DNA from: Dichetophora obliterata
Taxonomy: Eukaryota > Arthropoda > Insecta > Diptera > Sciomyzidae
Reading direction: 5' to 3'
Length of the DNA stretch: 64,000 nt
NCBI GenBank assembly: GCA_963920525.1
Contig: OY986440.1
Coordinates: 14,274,764-14,338,763 of the forward strand
Shown one piece after another: positions 34,717 through 46,199 of this stretch. How positions within the stretch are numbered: the stretch's first letter is position 1; the number at the start of each line of letters is the position of its first letter. The notes under the pieces were generated by a model. The model saw only the letters and a program-made list of their open reading frames with translations. It was not told where the DNA came from and did no database searches. A program made the translations under genes and the position numbers.

Positions 34717-35025
34717 TAGGCCGGGTCAATTTGTATGGACGAATTTTTTGGAGGTCTGGCTCAGCGAAATTCGTAAAATACATGTAATTTCAAGACTTTT
34801 TCTCCACTACAGCATATACAAATTCTGAAAAAAAGCTGTGCGGACTTTCGTAAATAGATATTGTTCTCAATTATAAAATATGAATGTATGAATGTATGTG
34901 TATGAATCTATTTACGAAAGTCCGCATAGCTTTTTTTCAGAATTTGTATATGCTGTAGTGGAGAAAAAGTCTTGAAATTACATGTATTTTACGAATTTCG
35001 CTGAGCCAGAATTTGACCCGCCCTA
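34717..35025. mobile_element. hAT-type MITE with 8-bp target duplication
   Basis: 309 bp, with arms of about 120-145 bp that are nearly perfect complements. The ends are TAGGCCGGGTCAA (left) and, read inward, TAGGGCGGGTCAAATT (right). The flanks are the perfect 8-bp duplication ATGTATAT (34709-34716 and 35026-35033). The loop is only about 45 bp, so a transcript would form a long hairpin. Confidence 0.9.
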
Positions 35026-35089
35026 ATGTATATATTTAAATTACGACTTCCTGTTTTAGGTGGCTAGTTTCACGATTTTTCACTCGCTA

Positions 35090-35207
35090 CATGTGAGTGA
35101 GAATGATTAGCATATATTTTCAATTAAACATGATAACTTTTTCAAATTTTGAACGATCTTTCCATAATTATTTATTTTGTGGCAGCAACGTGCTGGGTTT
35201 CAGCTAG
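35090..35207 (+). mobile_element. Helitron 3' end fragment
   Basis: Ends GGCAGCAACGTGCTGGGTTTCAGCTAG followed by T, matching the other Helitron 3' ends in this window (48589, 54268) with two changes. No repeat unit precedes it. Confidence 0.6.
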
Positions 35208-36164
35208 TAATAAAAAAATATTAATTTTTCAATATTTAAACAATTCGAAAGCGAGTTTTGTTATTGAAACCAGCATTTTGTGCTAAAATTTTCAACAAAG
35301 TGTACTTCACAAATAGCAAGTTGAAGAAGGAAATTATTTCCGACAAGCTAAATTCGAGTACAAAACGTCAAAGTTAAAAAACTGGTTTGGATGCATGTTG
35401 TTAACGTGCAGTTATTAACTCTTTTTTTTTATACATACATATATAGATGCTTTTATTATGTTTTAATTTCATGATTATGGCATGGGAAAACGAGCAGAGA
35501 CACGCCTTCCAGCGTGCCACTCATGCTTTAAGTTAAAGCTAATGTCACCGCTGGGAGTTAGTCAAATCAAGTTTGCGTGCTCTTTTTTTTCTTGCTTTTT
35601 ATGGCTACAACCATTAATGTGCATTTGCATTCATTTTGTACTTGCATATCTACATACATACATAAGTACATAGACACTTTCACACAATTTAACCCCTTCA
35701 CAACGCTTGTTAGTTAATCATTTTCGTGAAGGAATAAAAGTGCTTATAAAAATAATTGCTGGCAATTTCATATTCTTGCTAAAAATGTAGAGCTCGAGAC
35801 ACTTGTGTAAAGATGTGTATAATGGCGCACAGTGACTCTATTTAATTTTTGTCGTTGCAAAAATCGTCACTTCTAAACGAGTTAAGATATCTACATGATT
35901 TTTCTAGAGAAATGCTAAAAATTCTAAATATGTATAGGTACAAATAGCCGTATATATATACAGTGTGAAATTTTTTGGAGTGAAACTTCCTAGGCGGCGA
36001 TTACATATATTCATATTGCCAAAATTTTTTAATTTTAGCTAATTTTTCTTTTTTTATTCTTTCTATTCTTATTGATAAAATTTGTTAAAATTGTTGCTTG
36101 TCATTTAAGTGCAGTGTTTTTTTTTTTTGCCTTATTTTCGTCATTTTATCTGCATCATTTTAAT
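35208..36164. other. spacer and probable LINE 5' leader
   Basis: AT-rich with no gene. The last 100-200 bp probably belong to the 5' untranslated region of the downstream LINE, but its start is not visible. Confidence 0.45.
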
Positions 36165-37118
36165 ATGATTTGTGCTAAGCCTGGCTGCTCTGTAAGGGGT
36201 GAAACTGAGCGGCTTTTATCATGCTGGTTATGTGATAATGCTGTTCATACCAAATGTGCAGGCGTGACAGGCCGAGTTGCGGATTGTATTGAGGAAGGTA
36301 AAGGGTTGCGTTGGCCTTGCGAGAAATGTAGATTGGCTGACATCAACTTCTACAAGCTTTTCAAGCAGACAAAGCAAGGCTTCTCTAAAATAAGTAAGGA
36401 ACTTTCTTCGCTTTCTGCAATATTTTTCAAATATCAGTCTCTTTTCGACGATTTTAAATATATTGAAGAGTCAATTCCTTCTCCCAAAAGGAAAAAAAAA
36501 CACATGTCTTTGCGTAGTAAGCAAAAAACGGATTCAACTCCAACTCTACATTCTTCTGTATATGACATTGCTGATGACATGGACATTGGTGGTATAACAG
36601 CCCCTCCACCTATTTTAACTTCTACTTCGGATACAGCAAACATATCGATTTCTGCTCCTTTGCCAGTGCTGGCACCTCCACCTTCATTGCCAGTCATGTC
36701 TTATGCCCAAACTGTTTCTCTTTCACCAACTTTGGTCGATTCCCAGGTTGTTCCTCTTACTACTCAGGTTTCTGTTCCACCTAAGCCAATCATTGCAATT
36801 CCACCAACTAAATCAATCTTTGTTTCTCGCTTAGCTGCGGATACAACAGAGGTTGATATAGATGTTTTCATTAAATCAAAGTTGAATTGTTCCTTGCATC
36901 TTTCGGTTCATAAATTCAAATATTCAAATGTAAGATCGATTACTTCTTTTAGATTAACAGTTCCTGAAAATTTATTTAATTCCATAGTTGATGTAATCTT
37001 TTGGCCGCCTAACACAATTGTACGCGAATTTGAATTTAAAAGCAATCCAAGACCGGTAAATGTTGGACATTTGCCGCGTCCCCGAAATAGCCCTGAATCT
37101 CATCCAAAAAACGATTAA
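36165..37118 (+). CDS. LINE ORF1 protein with N-terminal PHD finger
   Basis: An intact frame of 317 residues from ATG at 36165. The open frame extends further upstream, but only hydrophobic, T-rich sequence precedes this Met. Residues 1-55 form a C4HC3 PHD zinc finger: CAKPGC, CWLCDNAVHTKC, then WPCEKC. A basic stretch (SPKRKKKH) and a Pro/Thr/Ser-rich middle follow. The C-terminal part (KSIFVSRLAADTTEVDIDVF onward) looks like a small alpha-beta nucleic-acid-binding fold. ORF1 proteins of this sort coat LINE RNA and go with CR1/Jockey-group elements. It has no stops, unlike ORF2. Confidence 0.75.
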   Translation: MICAKPGCSVRGETERLLSCWLCDNAVHTKCAGVTGRVADCIEEGKGLRWPCEKCRLADINFYKLFKQTKQGFSKISKELSSLSAIFFKYQSLFDDFKYIEESIPSPKRKKKHMSLRSKQKTDSTPTLHSSVYDIADDMDIGGITAPPPILTSTSDTANISISAPLPVLAPPPSLPVMSYAQTVSLSPTLVDSQVVPLTTQVSVPPKPIIAIPPTKSIFVSRLAADTTEVDIDVFIKSKLNCSLHLSVHKFKYSNVRSITSFRLTVPENLFNSIVDVIFWPPNTIVREFEFKSNPRPVNVGHLPRPRNSPESHPKND

Positions 37119-37126
37119 TAAACCGC

Positions 37127-39994
37127 AAGTCTAAATTAGAGCTTGTGTACTAAAATGTCAAGGGTCTTAACTCCAAACTTTCCGATATTTTCATAAACAG
37201 TTTTGATTTTGAATATAACATTATAATTTTTACAGAGACTTGGCTTCGCTCTAATATCTTAAATTCTGAAATAATGTGCAATAAATATCAAATTTTTCGT
37301 AAAGATCGTCATGATAAGATCGGTGGTGGTGTTTTGATAGCTGTTCAAAACTCGCTTGTATCTGAAGAATTGGCAATTCTTGACACCAGTGACATTGAGT
37401 TCATTTGTGTTGCAGTTTAATTAAATAATAGTATTATTTATGTTACCTGCTCTTACATTCCTAATAAATGTGACTTAACAATGTATTTAAAACACTTACA
37501 CGCCATCGAAAAAGTTCATATTTTGTTAAAAAATAAAGACGTTCTTATTGTTCTGGGTGATTTTAACCTACCTTTTGTGACTTGGAGATCGTCTGACGAT
37601 ATTTCATTTCTTACTCCTGTTTCCAATAGTGATTGGATAAATGACTTCTAAGATAAGCTGTCTGATCTGTGCCTTCAACAAGTCAATGATATTTTAAATA
37701 TAAACCACAGAACCCTAGACCTTGTATTTGTAGATAGATGCACTACTGTTAATCTCCATTGTTCGAATCCCGTATCTCTTCCAGAAGATGTACATCATTC
37801 AACTCTTGAAATAACAGTTTTACTCCCCCACGAAAAAGAAGATAAAGTAACTTCTGATGCGCGAAATAAAAAAGTTTATAATTTTAAGAAAACGGACTAT
37901 GTAAAACTTAATTCCTTACTTTTGCAGACAGATTGGTCTCCAATTTTAACTAGTGGAACATCATATTCATATTATGACGTCGAATCTTCTGTACAGTTTT
38001 TCAATGATACTCTGCAAAGGTGTTTCTTATTGTCCGTCCCAAAAAAATGTGTTTCTCCAATCCTTTAAATCCACCCTGGCTAACAAATGATCTAAAGGCA
38101 CTTAAAAATTTAAAAAATCGTTTATTTAAAAAATATAAAATATCTGGTTCTAGTTTAGACTTTGCTTCCTATTCTCCTTGTCGTTATAGATATCAACTAT
38201 TACATAAACAATGCTATTCTGCTTTTATAATTAACATAAAATCTCAATTTAAAGATGATCCAAAACTTTTCTATAGTTTTGTTAACTCAAAACGTAAAGC
38301 CTCCATTTTTCCACCCCTTATGAAATTCAATCAGGAAGAATCGTCTTGTGACAATGTGATTTCTAACATGTTTGCAAACTTCTTTAAATCAACTTAATCC
38401 GATATACCATTTAATACTAGCACGGTGTTTCCTTTTCTCCCGCCAGTTAACTCTTTTGAAACTCCTGTAATAGACCCAAATATTGTCATGTGTTATCTTC
38501 GACAAGTAAAATCTTTTTTTACGACCGGCCCTGATAAAATTCCAAGCTGTATTTTAAAGCAATGTGCTACAAACCTGTGTACTCCTCTAGCAAACATTTT
38601 TAATATTTCCTTGCATAGTGGCTATTTTACTATTATATGGAAGGATTCTTATATTTTACCCCTTCATAAATCTGGCTCCAAGATAGATGTTTCTAACTAT
38701 CGAGGAATTGCAAAATTAAGTGCAATCCCTAAGTTATTTGAGAAAATCATAACTGATCAATTAACCCACTCCGTGTCTTCCACCATTTCTGTTTTTCAAC
38801 ATGGTTTTCTGAAGGGTAATTCCACTACAACAAACCTCTTAGAGTTTACTACGCGTGTTATAAATGGTTTTACTTTGGGGCTGCAGACTGATGTTATTTA
38901 TACAGACTTTAGCAAAGCTTTCGACAGTGTTAATCATAATCTTCTTTTGAAAAAACTCCACCTTATTGGGTTTCCTGTCACATTATTAAATTGGATAAAT
39001 TCGTATTTATCTAGACGTACTCAAAAGGTTTTATATAAGAATTCTCTTTCAAAAAGTATTTCGGTCACTTCCGGCGTTCCTTTAGGGCAGTCATCTTGGA
39101 CAGGTTTTGTTTTTACTATTCATTAATGATCTTCCTTCGGTAATAAAACACTGTAACGTTTTAATGTACGCTGACGACGTGAAACTTTTTCTTTGTTACA
39201 AATCACCCGAAGAACGACATCTTTTACAATCTGATCTAAATAGACTTGTGGACTGGTGTAGCTTAAATATATTAAATCTCAACTTAAAAAAACGTAAGCA
39301 AATGACATTCTCGCGAAGATCTGCTAGTAACATAAATTACACTATAAATAACACTAACTTAGAAATAGTTTCCAGTTTTCTCGATCTTGGTGTTATTATG
39401 GATTCAAAACTTCGCTTCAATCTCCACGTTAATATGGTGATAAATAAGGCAAGAGGAGTCCTTGGTTTCATTAAAAGATGGGCTAAAGAATTCAGTGATC
39501 CCTTTACTACTAAATTATTATATACCTATCTCGTAAGGCCAATTCTTGAATATGCATCAGTTGTATGGAACCCACAATATAATGTCTACATCGACGCCAT
39601 AGAATCCGTTCAAAAACAGTTTTTACTTTTTGCTTTACGTCATAGTCGTTGAAACACCAATATTATGCTTCCATCGTATGAAATACGCCTTAAAATTATT
39701 TTACTACCTTCCCTAAGAAGCAGAAGAATGATGCTTAATGTCATGTTTCTGTATAAATTCCTTCGTGGCGAGATTAATTCGGAATATCTCATCTCAGCTC
39801 TAAATTTTAACATCCCAAGGAGAGGAACTAGACATTTTCTGTTTTTCAAGTTGAGTCAGTGCAGTTCTAATTACGCTCTTCATGAACCTTTACGATGTAT
39901 GTGCAGTGATTTCAATGATAACTTCAACATGATTAATTTTTCTGATTCGGTAGACGTCTTAAAACGGAAAATTATATTACATTTAAATAATTAA
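37127..39994 (+). pseudogene. LINE ORF2, endonuclease-reverse transcriptase, several lesions
   Basis: The endonuclease part shows NVKGLNSKLSDI, FTETWLRSN, GGGVLIAVQN, VLGDFNLPFVTW and RTLDLVF (37140-37740). The reverse transcriptase shows GPDKIPSCILKQC, WKDSYILPLHKSG, NYRGIAKLSAIPK, FQHGFLKGNST, YTDFSKAFDSVNH, the SVTSGVP box and LMYADDVKLF with the catalytic Asp pair near 39168. The tail RPILEYASVVWNPQ is near 39540. Lesions: in-frame stops near 37148, 37420, 37650, 38396 and 39651, and a frameshift near 39100 just before the LLFINDLPS motif. Otherwise the frame is well kept, so the copy is moderately young. Confidence 0.9.
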
Positions 39995-40000
39995 ATCAAT

Positions 40001-41446
40001 TTAACTTCATCCTATTATACCTAACGCAGTTTTATAACAATATAATATTGGTAATTGAGATTGTTCTGTTTCTCTTTTTTGTCTCGATATTATGTTTTAT
40101 AAAGTAAGCACCATCAAATATGAATCGTTTTTAAAACTTACTTTTTAATTATTCAATAATTTAATTTTTAATCGATTTAGGATTTACGTGCTCACGTGGT
40201 TTCCTGATTTGAAATTAGACTGAACTCACACTATCACCTGGATTGGTGTGCCAGAGTATATCTCTTTTCCATACAAGTTTATGCCTGCGTTGGCCCAAAT
40301 GCATATCCAACTAATTGGGATTTTGATTTGGCGGATATGAGATTTATCTCATTTCCACGTAGGTCCTTGGGTTGGACAATGGCCGCAAACCAGTTAAAAT
40401 GAGTTTAGTGTTTTTGATTGTTTTTCGGGTACCTTAAATTGATAATTACTATTATTTAATTCGATGTTGCTTATTTATATAGAATCAAGTATACTTAAAT
40501 ACGCGTTTATATATATTCAATTTTTAAATTCCGCTGAAAAGCCAATTAATGTGCTTAGTTGAAGTGCTAATTGCCAATAGGGGGTATGTTTTAGTACGTA
40601 GGTGCATTCTGTTTGTCCCGGCTGATTCGGGCAGATTTTAGAATGTGAATCGTGCATGCGTATAAGACGGGTATACGTATCTTTGGAAGATTTCATACCT
40701 CCGGGCACATATGCTTGGCACATAGCTTTATCAATAACTCAGTTCTGTCTTCAGTCGACTTAAGCGATTATTGTTTATCAACACAGAATTTTAAAAACTA
40801 GTTTTTGTATGATCTCGTTTAGTACGGCGTACAATGGTTTAAAACTGGAAAAAATATCAAATTTATAGCTTTTTATGGAATCATCTAGTTAGCATGTTTC
40901 CAAAAGATCTTCGTGAAGTCTTCACAAGATTTTTGCACAGAAAATCCTCAACGTCTATTAATAATAAAGCATTCAATAAATTCTTGGAAACAAGAGGTAT
41001 ATTTCAAAATAAGTAAAATGTGAAATTTGATATTATTTTATAGTAAGTTTACCATAATAGATACCGCCTCACATAAAAACGATGTTACCCTCACAAATTC
41101 ACACAAACAAAAAACGTGATGCGGTTGAGGGAACGAACTTCCTTATGCTTTTTCCTCAAACTCGGAATGTTTTTCGAATTATAATCTCTGTATTTTTAAT
41201 TAAGGCAAAAAATGTAAATAAACACTCAAATCAAAAAGTTTGATTTAACATTTTGGGAAAAAAAGATTTATTTCTTGAAAATTAAGATGTAAAATCCTTA
41301 TGAGAGATGAAAATAGGCAGTTACCGTTGCCAGCGATGTTTGTTTCATGACGCAACAATGCGCTGAGCATTGAACATTCACCCTGTTATTCGTATTTAGC
41401 TTAAATCTATTAAAAAGTTGGATTAAAAACTGAACTTAGTTAGGAG
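40001..41446. other. LINE 3' flank and spacer
   Basis: No gene. 40150-40400 may still be LINE 3' untranslated sequence. A minus-strand ORF at 40517-40723 has no recognised motif. Confidence 0.4.
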
Positions 41447-41935
41447 TATAAAATAAGAAAACACATTTTTAGAGTCCAACCTAGTGTCAAAAATTTTTTA
41501 AAAATTTTTAAATTTCTTAGATCAGGTTCGAAATCGGCGAACCCTTATACTGCCAGTATATATACAAAGAGTATAAAACAAAAAAAACACATTTTTAGGG
41601 TTCACCCTAGCTTAAAAAACTTTTTTATATTCTAACATAAGGTTCAAAATCAGCAATCAGCGTATCTACAAAAAGTATAAAACAAAGAACACATTTTCAG
41701 AGTCCACCCTAACGTCAAAAATATTTTTGAAATTCTAACATCAGAAATTCTAACACATTTTTAGGGTCCGCCATAGTTTCAAAAATTTTTTAAATTCTAA
41801 CATAAGGTTTGAAATTAGCGACCCTTTAATACTGCCAGCACATACACAAAAAGTATTAAATAAAAAACACATATTTAGAACCCACCCTAGTGTCAAAAAA
41901 ACTTTTTGAAATTCTAACACTGTATTACGCACATT
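41447..41935. repeat. tandem array, about 90-125-bp units
   Basis: Five degenerate units with AGTATAAAA(C/T)AA followed by ACACATTTTTAG(A/G)GT(C/T)CACCCTAG and a T/A-rich half with ATTCTAACA(T/C). Unit starts are near 41447, 41570, 41668, 41755 (partial) and 41852. The period varies because of internal deletions. Confidence 0.75.
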
Positions 41936-42110
41936 TGCTGCAGTTTCCACTTCTTAAAAACAAACACACAAATATAATAACGCTATAATATAATAACCAA
42001 TATAATAACAAATATAATGCGCTATAACGAAATTGTCAGGAAAAGAGACACAAAGAGAGAGATAAAGAGAGAGACTTGCGCACTCGCCCACTCGTTTGTT
42101 AGTCTGCTCC

Positions 42111-42934
42111 CAGGCTCATTTATAAGGTTGTGGCACTTGAGAGCGAGCTCGGTCAAACTGTCAAAATCAGGGACCGAAAATAACTGTTATTTTGCAATTT
42201 TCAGATGAAAAAGCATAACGAAAAACTTGCCAGAGGACTTTTTTAAATATACCATTATTATTGTAATGGCAGCAGTTTCGCGAATATTAAACGTCTTTTA
42301 AATTTTTGGCTGTAAAAATTAAAATTAACTGTTATTTTTTGCCTTTTATTTTTTTGGGCAAAAATGACTGTTACTTTTAACTTTTATTTTTTAGGTCAAA
42401 AATAACAGTTATTTTGTGCCTTTTATTTTTTCGATCAAAAATATCAGGCAATTTGTATTTTTTCAAAGGCCGAATAAAAACTTTAAAAACTTAAAAGTTT
42501 TATAGCTCAAAATGTGCGCGCTGATGAGACGATAAAAATTGCATAAAACTTTTTTTGCCGTACAAGTGGCCCTTAAAAAAATTCAAATTGCCTGATATTT
42601 TTGACCAAAAAAACAAAAGGCACAAAATAACTGTTATAATTTACCAAAAAAATTAAAGTCAGAAGTAACAGTTATTTTTGCCCGAAAAAATAAAAGGCAT
42701 TAAATAATTAGTATTTTTGTCGAAAAAAATAATAGTTATATGATAACTGTTTATATCTGACTTTTTTGAAAAAACCATAACCGGTACGGTCCCTGGTCAG
42801 AATTGATGAAAAGAAATAAAGAAAATGAATGCTTAGAACAAAGAAAATAACAGTGACAGTTCGAGCAAAAACGGAAAAAGAGTGGATTTCTCTCAAGTGC
42901 CACAACCTTATAAATGAACCTTATAAATGAATTG
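42111..42934. mobile_element. Mutator-like or foldback element, 9-bp target duplication
   Basis: GTCTGCTCC occurs at 42102-42110 and 42935-42943. Just inside lie CAGGCTCATTTATAAGGTTG (left) and CAATTCATTTATAAGG (right, read inward). On the right TTCATTTATAAGG is doubled before both ends continue GTTGTGGCACTTGAGAG. The interior pairs loosely along most of its length and is filled with AAAATAACAGTTATTTT-type phrases in both orientations. A 9-bp duplication points to the Mutator superfamily. No transposase. Confidence 0.75.
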
Positions 42935-43359
42935 GTCTGCTCCATAGTAGAATTAGAGAAGGTAGATGCATTTCGAAGAGACAGACTGCCGGAACTGTCA
43001 AAACGAAGTTGACAGCTCATACAAAATCTGAAAACGATGAGAATGCGATAAGAAAGCAAAAATAGGCAAGAATAGCAAAATGCTTGAGTTTGACAATTCT
43101 GGCTATGAGAAAAAGAGAGCAGTCTGAAATGCATATACCTTCACTAGTTCTACCATGGTCTGCTCGAATCTCAATACTAGCACGCACACACACATATCCA
43201 AGTATACTTTCTTTTTTCTATGAAACGAGAAAATTTTCTAGGCCTTCCTCTCTCGCGACTCTAAAGAAGCCTGCTAGAAGCCCTTTTTGAGAATGTACAT
43301 TGGAAAGAAAAGCAATATAAATATCAACTTGAAATAAAAAAGCTTTCGACAAAATTTTC

Positions 43360-43812
43360 GGCATCTTATCCACTCGTCTACCGCAGTTCTTAACGAACTT
43401 CTGCTTATTTTGCATCATTACAAATGAAAGTAAGCTTTCGGGAGCGCGGGTTCGAGACCCAGCTCGGACCAAAAAAAATTTTTTTTCTATTTTTTTAAAT
43501 CTACATTTTTTTACAAATTTTTATGTTCATTTAAGAATTTTTTGTGGAATTTTTTTGTAAAATTTCTTCATACAAAAATAATAGAACAGACTTTTTTTCT
43601 TTAAGTTTTGATTTTTTTTTAATTGATTGATCATTTATAATTTTTTAAAAAATTTTTCATATAAAATAACATGAAAACACTCCAAACATTCAAAAGGTAG
43701 GCCTTACAGAAGCACTCATCAATACAGCGAGCATGGAAGGCATATTGACACCAATAAGAGCACAACTTGCATGCTCTCTTTTGAGTATCGCTAGCTAAAA
43801 TGCCCACTGAGA
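43360..43812 (+). repeat. dispersed repeat B, copy 2 (tRNA-like head)
   Basis: Second copy of the repeat at 6102-6443: CCACTCGTCTACCGCAG, B box GGGTTCGAGACCC, A/T tract, AAAAGGTAGGCCTTACAGAAG near 43694, ending AAAATGCCCACTG. About 100 bp longer in the A/T tract than copy 1. Confidence 0.65.
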
Positions 43813-44714
43813 GTCTGCTTGGTACTCGCACAAATACAAACAGCAATCTCACTGTTACGTGACGGTTTCTACCAAATAGCACCACCCGCAAGGCGAGTAA
43901 AATAACTTCGTTCCAAAAAGCAAAAGTAGAAAATCGCAAGTTTGGTAGTTTTTGTCCAATTTTCATGTTTGAAAAAAAAAATTATTCAAAAATGAGGTGC
44001 GCAACTGCTTATCTCAAATTTACTCTCAAATAATGTTAAAGCCATTTTTTTGAAAAAGGTGCAATAGACAATTTTTCATTGCGATTAAGTGATTTTTTAG
44101 AATTTTCCCGTGTCTTAGTGTTTGTGAATTGTGAATACTGAATATAGTGCCGGCTATAGTCGTGGTAGCCCAGGTTCAATTCCCAGCTCAGAATGTTTTT
44201 CAAATGAAATAACTCTTGCAGGCAATGGCAAGCCTCAGAGAGTAAAAACTGCCATGTAAAGCTGCTTGAGAACAAAAGCAGTTCGGAGTCGGCATAAAAC
44301 TCGTAGGTTCAGTTGTCGATAATTTATTTTTTAACATTTAATAGCACGCACAACGCAACAATTGACCAATAGAAGCTCGGCCAAAGTCCTTTTAAGGGCT
44401 GAAAAGGTCAATTTTTTTAGTATTGAATTTAATCTTATATACTAACTAATAGGCAAACATCAAATGCTGACGTACACTTTTTCGATATTAATTTTAGAAT
44501 AAGGGCAATAAAAATTATATCATTCGAAAGGTACTGCGCCCTATATGTGCAGAATTATTTTAGATTTTAAATTTATGCCCTTTGACTCGAAATAATAACG
44601 TTGAAAATTTGTATTAATTTTAGTAAGGAATCTCAGGGCTAAGAAGGGGTAGAATAGTGAACGCGGTATCAGATGAAAGGCCTGGCTGCACAGCATGATT
44701 GCATTTTAGATTAG

Positions 44715-46190
44715 TGACCTGCGACCTGAAATATGAGCGTTAAAAGAGCATTTATTAAATAAGAGCAAAACTGTAAGAGATGTAAAAGGAAAACCATGAT
44801 GTAAAAGGAATTTTTGAATAGTGATAAAATATGCAAAAAATACTACAGACATTTTACGCCATCTCTTGCGGATACCCTACAATAACCATATTTTTATGTT
44901 ACAAGTGTGAATATATATTGTGATTGTGATTTCTTAAAAATAGTAAATATTGAAAACTTTCCGTTTATTTGACATAAAAATTATTGTGATATCTCGAAAA
45001 CTCTAGATGTTTTCAGTACAACGTATTTGTATGAAACGTCGTTGGTTCAGAAATATAACGGTATACGAAAGCTTTTTTGGTAATATTTTTCACGAATAGT
45101 ATGTTAAAAAAGTTCCCGTTAAAATGGCATCAAAATTTTTGAGATATCTCAAAGAGTGTCGATTTTCTCAGTACAACGTATTTCCTCAAGGTCATCGTCT
45201 CAGAATGAAAAAAAAAACCTATTGAAATTTCATGTTTTAATTTTGCAAGCAAATATTTCAGCCATTTTTCAATCGATTTTCGCAGAGTTTTCTTTGCCTG
45301 AAAGATCAGTTAAATGACTTTGGAGAAATAAGAAAAAATTTAGCGTTTTATCACTAATTCAATGTTTTATATTGTTTTAAATAAACCTTTAAAATTTTCA
45401 GTCTTTGCTCAAAAAATAGATCGAAGGTTTTTTGTTTTAATTTTTTTTTTCTTATAAAATTTTCTTTTTTTCACAATCTTTCATATGACATAATTTATTT
45501 GCAAAAATTGCTTCACTTTGACACATAATTCAAAAAACAGTTTCTATAATCGAAAATCATGAGCCCCCCTTACGATTTTTTTGATGAAAATTAAATTTTT
45601 CAAAATGTTGTTTTAATATTTTTTACAAAGTTCTACAGCTTAAAAAATAATTTCTGTGGAAAAAATTTCAAATATTTCAAACTACTCCATACACACATAT
45701 CTATGTTTTAAGTCATTTCGTTATATATAGAAATAGACGAAGGAAAAACAGTTCTTCCGTGTTTCTGAATCGATTTTGATGACTTTTTTAAATTAATTAG
45801 AGTAGAGAGAAGGAGTTTATTTGTGAATATTTTTGTGACCTTTGACCTAAAATATGAGTGAAAATGAAATAATATTTCTGAAGTAAAACCTTAACTATGA
45901 GAAATGGAAGAACATGGCGTAAGAGGAAATTTTAGACATTACTACAATGTACAAAAAACCTTTTTCGCTATCTCTTACGGATACCCTACAATAAGCATTT
46001 TTCTATGTAACATGTGTGAACATATATTGTAATGGTGAAATTTCTTACAAACAGTAAATTCTGAAAAACTCTCTTTATTTTGACATCAAAGCTATGACGA
46101 TATATTGAAAATTGTAACTTTTCTCAGTTAAATTTATTTTTGTATTGAAACTTAAGATTTTCTTGGTACAGTACATTTTCTTTAGGCAAG
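44715..46190. repeat. two diverged direct copies of a 350-bp sequence
   Basis: 44715-45080 and 45845-46190 share the order ATATGAG...AAACC...ATG, GCCATCTCTT(G/A)CGGATACCC-like, TACAATAA(C/G)CAT, GTGTGAA(T/C)ATATATTGT and a GATAT(C/A)T(C/T)GAAAA-type end. Identity is modest. A related phrase (TCAGTACAACGTATTT, CAGAATGA(A/G)AAAAA) also occurs near 45170 and 49160. Family unknown; no ORF. Confidence 0.55.
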
Positions 46191-46199
46191 GTCAACGCC

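Larger units (their letters stand above)
32078..35086. mobile_element. foldback-type element carrying a SINE and a hAT MITE in its arms
   Basis: GTGAAACTAGCCACCTAAAA near 32094 is the complement of TTTTAGGTGGCTAGTTTCAC near 35055. Removing the SINE at about 32123-32516 from the left arm and the MITE at 34717-35025 from the right arm lets the arms continue to pair (32526-32800 with 34430-34700). CAATGAGTTACAAAGAATTTAG and its complement at 34620 are in this part. Arms are about 300 bp. The middle is mainly the GC-rich tandem array 32885-34420. No ORF with a domain. The exact ends are uncertain by about 10 bp. Confidence 0.7.
36165..40000 (+). mobile_element. Jockey/CR1-group LINE, nearly full length
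   Basis: Two-ORF non-LTR retrotransposon with a PHD-finger ORF1 (36165-37118), then an endonuclease and reverse transcriptase ORF2 (37127-39994). A related copy on the other strand is at 53356-56607. No clear poly(A) tail or target duplication was found. The 3' untranslated region may run past 40000, possibly to about 40400. Confidence 0.85.
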
